A stretch of DNA of 64,000 nucleotides from Gammaproteobacteria bacterium UBA7310 (lineage in GTDB: Bacteria; Pseudomonadota; Gammaproteobacteria; Pseudomonadales; Ketobacteraceae), in NCBI GenBank assembly GCA_002471665.1, contig DKQK01000053.1:1-64000 (forward strand). The letters are read 5' to 3'. Below are positions 59,455 through 64,000 of this stretch, piece after piece (within the stretch, counting starts at the first letter, position 1; each line of letters starts with the position of its first letter). The notes beneath the pieces were generated by a model that saw only the letters and a list, made by a program, of their open reading frames with translations, did not search any database and was not told the DNA's origin. The position numbers were made by a program, and so were the translations under genes.

Positions 59455-60321
59455 ATGAAACAAACCGATGTGACGTTCGGCCACCGCGAGTCGGTGCGCC
59501 AGGAATATGAAGCCAAGTTGTCTCAGTCCGGCGGCTTTTGTGCCCACCAGCTTGAAACGGAATTTGGCTACGACCAGGAGGATCAGACGGCAATCCCACA
59601 GGATGCCATAGACAGCAGCTTTGGTTGCGCAAACCCATTGGCGATGGGAACACTCAATGAGGGAGGCTCGGTGCTGGACCTGGGGTGTGGCGCGGGCCTG
59701 GATGTGATTCTGGCGGCAAGGCGGGTCGGTGCAAACGGCAAGGTGATCGGAGTGGATATGACCGGGGCGATGATTGAAAAAGCACGCGCCAACGTGGCCG
59801 CGGCAGGGCTGGATCATATTGCGGAAATACGCAAGGGATTGATTGAGTCGCTGCCGGTGGAGAGCAGCTCTGTGGACTGGGTGATTTCCAATTGTGTGGT
59901 GAGCCTGTCACCGGAAAAGGAGCAGGTCTTTGCAGAAGTTCATCGGGTGCTGAAACCCGGTGGCAAGATGCTGTTGACGGATCTGGTGATGGCGCCGCTT
60001 CCCGGCTGGCTGCGCAGACTGGTGGCGCTGAAGAGCCCGGCGGCGGCGAAAGCGCTGGATCGTGACCGCTATCTGCAGACTATCGCCGGCTCTGGTTTGA
60101 TGAATGTGAGCGTACGTTCACAGCTGGATTACGATGCATCCATGTTGCGTGGTTTGGCACAGGATGAGTTGAATATTCGCATGGGGTTATGGCAGGCACT
60201 GTTGACCTTGAACCGGGGGCAGTTGACGAGCCACTTGTTGCGACCGATGGTTGAGCCGGGAATCCGGTTGGCCGCCAACAAGGTGGCGAGCATCAAGGTG
60301 TATGCGGAAAAGCCTGTTTGA
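59455..60321 (+). CDS. SAM-dependent methyltransferase, ArsM-like
   Basis: The 288-residue product has the SAM motif DLGCGAGLD at 75-83, then VIGVDMTGAMIEKAR and ISNCVVSLSPEKEQVF, close to the arsenite methyltransferase pattern. Cys58 (FGCANPLA) and Cys147 (SNCV) match two of the arsenic-binding cysteines of ArsM; the third, expected near 190-200, is missing. Cys29 could substitute or the enzyme may act on another thiol-bound or metalloid substrate. ATG 59455 follows AAAGGAG. It is paired with an ArsR repressor and a shared operator sequence. Confidence 0.78.
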   Translation: MKQTDVTFGHRESVRQEYEAKLSQSGGFCAHQLETEFGYDQEDQTAIPQDAIDSSFGCANPLAMGTLNEGGSVLDLGCGAGLDVILAARRVGANGKVIGVDMTGAMIEKARANVAAAGLDHIAEIRKGLIESLPVESSSVDWVISNCVVSLSPEKEQVFAEVHRVLKPGGKMLLTDLVMAPLPGWLRRLVALKSPAAAKALDRDRYLQTIAGSGLMNVSVRSQLDYDASMLRGLAQDELNIRMGLWQALLTLNRGQLTSHLLRPMVEPGIRLAANKVASIKVYAEKPV

Positions 60322-60351
60322 GCGGGAGCCGTGGGGCTCCCCGTTGCTCAA
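60318..60351. terminator. hairpin between the methyltransferase and rhlB genes
   Basis: GGGAGCC (60324-60330) pairs with GGCTCCC (60335-60341); outer TTGAGC and GCTCAA (60318-60323 and 60346-60351) can also pair across a bulge. It overlaps both convergent gene ends. No T run is seen. Confidence 0.45.
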
Positions 60352-61661
60352 CCATTATTGGAGCGGCGTGGCGGCCGCCGGTTGCGGCGCTGATTGTGCT
60401 GATGGCTGCGGCGCTGGCGTTCCCGTTCCGGGGAGACCTCCGGTTCGGGTATGGTCTGCAACAATTCGGGTTCCGGTTGCCTGCAGTCCAGTTTGCAGCC
60501 CAGTAGCTCCTCGATGGCAGGCAACTGAAAGGCATCCTCTTCACAGGCGAAACTGACGCTGGTACCGGTTTTTCCCGCCCGTCCGGTGCGGCCAATTCGG
60601 TGTACGTAATCTTCAGGGTCTTCCGGCAGGGAGTAATTGACCACATGGCTGATGCCTTCGATGTGGATACCGCGCCCGGCCACGTCGGTGGCGACCATCA
60701 CCCGAATATTGCCTTCACGGAAGCCTTCCAACACCTTGATGCGTTTATGTTGGGGCACGTCCCCGGACAGGGTGGCGCATTTGATGCCATAGTCCCGCAG
60801 CTTGTGCGTCAGGTCACGGGTTTCATCCCGCCGATTGGCAAAGATCATCACCCGCTCCAATTGATTCTGCATGATCAGGTTGTAGAGCAACGCGAACTTC
60901 TCATCGGTGGTCACGATATAGACTTTTTGGTCGACCGTGTCGGCAGCGACGGTATCCGACTCCACTTCCAGCTGCTGAGCGTCGATGGTCCAGCTGGATG
61001 ACAGGTTCATGATGTCCTGGGTAAAGGTTGCACTGAACATCAGGGTCTGCCGGTACTCCTTGAAAGGGGTTTCCCGAATCAGGCGTTTAACATCGGGAAT
61101 GAAACCCATGTCCAACATGCGATCGGCTTCGTCGATCACCAGAATTTCCGTTTCGCTGAGAAAAAGATCCTTTTTGCGCACAAAGTCGATCAGTCGGCCC
61201 GGCGTCCCCACTACAATGTCGATGATTTCATTGTGCAGGCGCTTTTGTTGTTTCTGGTAGTCCATGCCGCCAACGATGCTCAGCAGGCTCAGGGGGGTGT
61301 GCTTCACCAGGGTCTGCGCGTCATTTTCAATCTGCATGGCCAGCTCCCGGGTGGGCGCCAGGATTAGAGCGCGGGGTTCGCCGTTGTAGCGTTCTTCCTG
61401 TTCCGGTTCCTTCAGCAGGCGATTGATAACGGTGATCAGAAACGCCGCCGTTTTACCGGTACCGGTTTGGGCTTTACCGATGACGTCCTTGCCTTGCAGG
61501 CTGTGGGGAAGGGACAGGGCTTGAATGGGGGTGGCAAATTCGAAACCCAGATCATCAATGCCCTGCTGTAAGGTGGGTTCCAGCTTCAGTTCTTTAAAAC
61601 GCAGTGTGGGCTGTACTTCTTTACTAACGGTTTCCGTCATGTTGCTTGTTGGTTCTGTCAA
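60348..61661 (-). CDS. rhlB: ATP-dependent RNA helicase RhlB-like
   Basis: The 437-residue product has the DEAD-box motifs in order: FATPIQALSLP (Q), AQTGTGKT, PTRELA, GTPGRL, VIDEADRMLDMGF, SAT, and HRIGRTGRAGK. It has a short N-terminal extension and a Gln/Arg/Asn-rich basic tail (RRNRRPPRRSNNG) after the helicase core. RhlB works with RNase E in mRNA decay in relatives. ATG 61640 is an alternative start seven codons in. Confidence 0.9.
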   Translation of the reverse strand: MTEPTSNMTETVSKEVQPTLRFKELKLEPTLQQGIDDLGFEFATPIQALSLPHSLQGKDVIGKAQTGTGKTAAFLITVINRLLKEPEQEERYNGEPRALILAPTRELAMQIENDAQTLVKHTPLSLLSIVGGMDYQKQQKRLHNEIIDIVVGTPGRLIDFVRKKDLFLSETEILVIDEADRMLDMGFIPDVKRLIRETPFKEYRQTLMFSATFTQDIMNLSSSWTIDAQQLEVESDTVAADTVDQKVYIVTTDEKFALLYNLIMQNQLERVMIFANRRDETRDLTHKLRDYGIKCATLSGDVPQHKRIKVLEGFREGNIRVMVATDVAGRGIHIEGISHVVNYSLPEDPEDYVHRIGRTGRAGKTGTSVSFACEEDAFQLPAIEELLGCKLDCRQPEPELLQTIPEPEVSPERERQRRSHQHNQRRNRRPPRRSNNG

Positions 61662-61754
61662 TTGCTTGGCTCTGAATGGTTTTTGTTCGGATGAATAGTC
61701 AAGGTAGCATACCGGTATTAAGCGGGTCAGTATAGAGTTTTACGGGCGCCGCCG

Positions 61755-62357
61755 TCAGCTGTGCGTACGTTTTTTCCATACCAGAGTCTGGTTATTGGCA
61801 GGCATACTGACATCTTCCAGCAGATCCAGCTTTGCTTGGTCGGCCAGCTCGGCAATGGCTTCAAAATCGCGAATACCCTGATGGGGCGCACGCTGTTTTA
61901 GCCAGACATCGAAGTCGGCATTGCTGGGGCTGGTGTACTGGCCCCGATACTTGAACGGGCCATAAAAAAATACGTATCCGGATGGTTTAACCAGGTTTGG
62001 CAGCAGGTTGAAAAAAGATTCAACAGCTTCCCAGCTCATAATGTGCAGCGTGTTGGCGGAAAACAGGTGGTCGTGTGGGGCAGGGCAAGGCATTTTCTGG
62101 GTAACATCAAAGGCAATGGGCGCTGCCAGGTTCGGCTGATCCGCTTCCTGGCACCATTGTTGAATACCGGGCAGATGTTCTGCAACATCGGTGGGTTGCC
62201 AGTGAATATAGGGGAGCTGGGCCGATAGATAGGCAGCGTGCTGACCGGTGCCGCTGCCCACTTCCAGCAAGCTGCCGGGTGTGGTCAGGTACTGACGTAA
62301 CACCGCCAGAATCGGTTGCTTGTTGTTTTCACAGGCTTGAGAAAAAGGCTTTTCCAT
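61755..62357 (-). CDS. DUF938 family methyltransferase
   Basis: The 200-residue product has the SAM motif LEVGSGTGQHAAYL and FSANTLHIMSWEAVESFF, characteristic of the DUF938 family of class I methyltransferases with no assigned substrate. An upstream in-frame start (62399) is less likely; ATG 62357 gives the family N-terminus MEKPFSQACENNKQPIL. It is on the minus strand with rhlB, 93 bases apart. Confidence 0.88.
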   Translation of the reverse strand: MEKPFSQACENNKQPILAVLRQYLTTPGSLLEVGSGTGQHAAYLSAQLPYIHWQPTDVAEHLPGIQQWCQEADQPNLAAPIAFDVTQKMPCPAPHDHLFSANTLHIMSWEAVESFFNLLPNLVKPSGYVFFYGPFKYRGQYTSPSNADFDVWLKQRAPHQGIRDFEAIAELADQAKLDLLEDVSMPANNQTLVWKKRTHS

Positions 62358-62429
62358 GACGAACTCCTCGCTGGCGCAGCATAGCGCAGTGCGCGCCACG
62401 CAGGCAAGCTGCTGGCCCCCGGGGATCGC

Positions 62430-62747
62430 TCAGGCAGTACGGGGAGCGTCAAACCAGAACTCGATAATGGAGCAGTCGGATTCGTAGGAGATATCGTATT
62501 CAGTGTGACTGGGTATTTCGAACCAGTCGCCAGTGGTGTAGTAACAGTCTTGGTCGTGAAACCGCACTTTGAGTCGGCCCTGAATCACCAGGCATTTTGA
62601 ATGATTGGGATTGGTGGCGGCGTTGACTTCGGTGCCCGCTTCATATCGGCTGAACATGACATCGCAGCCATGGGCCCCCAGGTGAAAGACATCCAACTGG
62701 TCCTCACCTTTCAGAAAGTAGTCCGATTTGTTCTGGAATAAGCTCAT
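62430..62747 (-). CDS. small cupin-domain protein
   Basis: The 105-residue product is a single cupin barrel: NPNHSKCLVIQGRLKVRFHD and GDWFEIPSHTEYDISYESD are the two cupin motifs. Only one of the usual metal histidines is clear in motif 1. It may bind a small ligand rather than act as an enzyme. It is probably transcribed with DUF938, 72 bases downstream. Confidence 0.78.
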   Translation of the reverse strand: MSLFQNKSDYFLKGEDQLDVFHLGAHGCDVMFSRYEAGTEVNAATNPNHSKCLVIQGRLKVRFHDQDCYYTTGDWFEIPSHTEYDISYESDCSIIEFWFDAPRTA

Positions 62748-62850
62748 AACTCCATCCTCTCGATGCCACTGACACCGCTACTGGTTGTGCAATCCCTGCG
62801 TACATTGTGCTTATTACCTTTTTGTTTTTGGATGATTCTCTTCCTTCTGT

Positions 62851-62888
62851 AATTTAGTACCATGTTTGAGGGAAAGATCAACTAAATT
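62851..62888. repeat. inverted repeat between the cupin and FemAB-like genes
   Basis: AATTTAGT (62851-62858) and ACTAAATT (62881-62888) are perfect 8-bp arms with a 22-base spacer, in the gap between two divergent genes. It may be an operator. The wide spacer makes this uncertain. Confidence 0.35.
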
Positions 62889-62935
62889 GTTATGTCCGCT
62901 TTACAATGGGGGGCTAATTGATCAGGTGGTAATCA

Positions 62936-64000
62936 ATGCGGGTACACATTGAGCAGCGTTTTGTGGATTTGCCGGCAGAAATACAGCAGGCGCTGAGCGT
63001 GCCGGATCAAAACCCGTTTTTTAATGCTGCTTTTCTGAGGGCATTGGAAGAGACCGCTTGTGTGAGCCCGTCTCAGGGTTGGCAGCCCACCCACCTGTGG
63101 ATTGAATCCGCTGATCAGGCGGTGTTTTATCTGCCGTTATACAAGAAGTCCCACTCCTGGGGGGAATTCGTTTTCGACCAGAGCTGGGCCAATGCCTATC
63201 ACCGACATGGGCTGCCCTACTATCCGAAATGGGTGTCTGCGATTCCGTTTACACCTAGCCTGGGGCCCCGTTGGTGGGTAAAGCCGGGTACAGATGCCGC
63301 CCTGGCCTGGCAATGTGCGGCAGATTATATTAAAGCGGCGTTGGCTGGGGGCATGGCATCCAGTTGGCATCTCTTGTTCGCTCAGGGGGAGGATCTGCCG
63401 CTGCAGGATGACGAGGCTCTGGTGCGGCGTGATACCCAGTTCCACTGGCTCAACCAGGGCTATCAGGGGTTTGACGATTTCCTCGGGCAGATGAAGTCCC
63501 GCAAGCGTAAGTCCATGCGTCGGGAGCGCGCCAAGGTGGCCGAGCAGGGGGTCAGTCTGGTGCGCAAGTTGGGGACTGAGCTGAGCGAGTCGGATTGGAT
63601 TGAGTTTTATGCCTGTTATTGTAATACCTATCATGAGCGTGGTATGACCCCCTACCTGACCCTGGACTTTTTTCTGCGCATCGGTCGAGATCTTGGGCGG
63701 CAGATCATGATGGTACAGGCCATACGTGATCAGCGGCTGATAGCGGCGGCTATTTGTTTTTATGACAGAACCACCTTGTATGGCCGCCATTGGGGGGCGT
63801 TACAGGATGTGGACTGTTTGCATTTTGAGGCTTGTTTTTACCAGGGCATTGAGTTCTGTATCGAACAGGGGTTGCAGCGTTTCGACCCGGGTACCCAGGG
63901 GGAGCACAAACTGTTGCGCGGATTTGAACCGGTGGCGACCCAGTCCTGGCATTGGATTGCACATTCAGCGTTTCGCAATGCCATTGCCGACTTTCTGCAG
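62936..64000 (+). CDS. FemAB/GNAT-like acyltransferase family protein, C-terminus outside the window
   Basis: ATG 62936 opens a frame of 355 codons with no stop before the window end. The reading contains FDDFLGQMKSRKRKSMRRER, EFYACYCNTYHERGMTPYLT and FDPGTQGEHKLLRGFEP, which are the hallmarks of the COG3146 / PF04339 family (FemAB-like). Substrate unknown. It is divergent from the cupin gene. Only the last residues are missing, judging by typical length near 380. Confidence 0.85.
   Translation, partial: MRVHIEQRFVDLPAEIQQALSVPDQNPFFNAAFLRALEETACVSPSQGWQPTHLWIESADQAVFYLPLYKKSHSWGEFVFDQSWANAYHRHGLPYYPKWVSAIPFTPSLGPRWWVKPGTDAALAWQCAADYIKAALAGGMASSWHLLFAQGEDLPLQDDEALVRRDTQFHWLNQGYQGFDDFLGQMKSRKRKSMRRERAKVAEQGVSLVRKLGTELSESDWIEFYACYCNTYHERGMTPYLTLDFFLRIGRDLGRQIMMVQAIRDQRLIAAAICFYDRTTLYGRHWGALQDVDCLHFEACFYQGIEFCIEQGLQRFDPGTQGEHKLLRGFEPVATQSWHWIAHSAFRNAIADFLQ

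Overview
The window is chromosomal DNA from a gammaproteobacterium, most likely in the Pseudomonadales/Oceanospirillales neighbourhood. This rests on family-level recognition of the proteins and on gene order, not on a database search. Supporting order includes secE-nusG-rplKAJL-rpoBC, the str, S10, spc and alpha ribosomal operons fused end to end, uvrA / MFS / ssb, and bioBFHCD followed by a small flagellar-type protein and a long-chain acyl-CoA dehydrogenase. EF-Tu and RpoB look gammaproteobacterial. Fatty-acid metabolism genes and PsrA-like and BirA-like operators fit an aerobic heterotroph. The exact genus is not determined.

Layout. Positions 1-30,390 hold the transcription/translation core on the + strand: the end of a tRNA-Trp gene, secE, nusG, rplK, rplA, an L10-type leader, rplJ, rplL, an attenuator, rpoB, rpoC, a strong promoter, rpsL, rpsG, fusA, tuf, then rpsJ to rpsQ, rplN to rpmJ (with secY), and rpsM to rplQ (with rpoA), closed by a strong intrinsic terminator. 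rpmJ (38 codons) lies at 27191-27307. Several leaders contain hairpins followed by T runs, and two of them (before rpsL and before rpsJ) share an identical 12-mer.

Positions 30,400-43,490 carry a translationally coupled AAA+ ATPase / glutathione S-transferase pair, a four-repeat DUF4397 lipoprotein (minus), uvrA (minus), a YajR-like MFS exporter, ssb, and gspN-gspC-gspD of a type II secretion system whose remaining genes are not here. In Pseudomonas, as I recall it, the rplQ-to-uvrA interval holds katA and bfr; here it holds other cargo.

Positions 43,500-53,200 carry a YkgJ-type cysteine-cluster protein, a divergent ketopantoate-reductase-like protein, the kinase SrkA, ComF, and a biotin operon bioB-F-H-C-D with a recognisable BirA operator. 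bioA is absent. Two flagellum-flavoured proteins follow: a 77-residue protein resembling the C-terminal helix of flagellar rod/hook proteins, and a HEAAH putative metalloprotease.

Positions 53,200-64,000 form the accessory end: a PsrA-box-controlled acyl-CoA dehydrogenase, an exported protein built of four repeats with one cysteine pair each, an acyltransferase-MarR pair behind a region dense in symmetric DNA elements, an ArsR regulator and ArsM-like methyltransferase each preceded by nearly the same 16-bp palindrome, RhlB, a DUF938 methyltransferase, a cupin, and a FemAB/GNAT-like protein cut by the window edge. I see no rRNA, CRISPR array, prophage, intact insertion sequence or replication origin.
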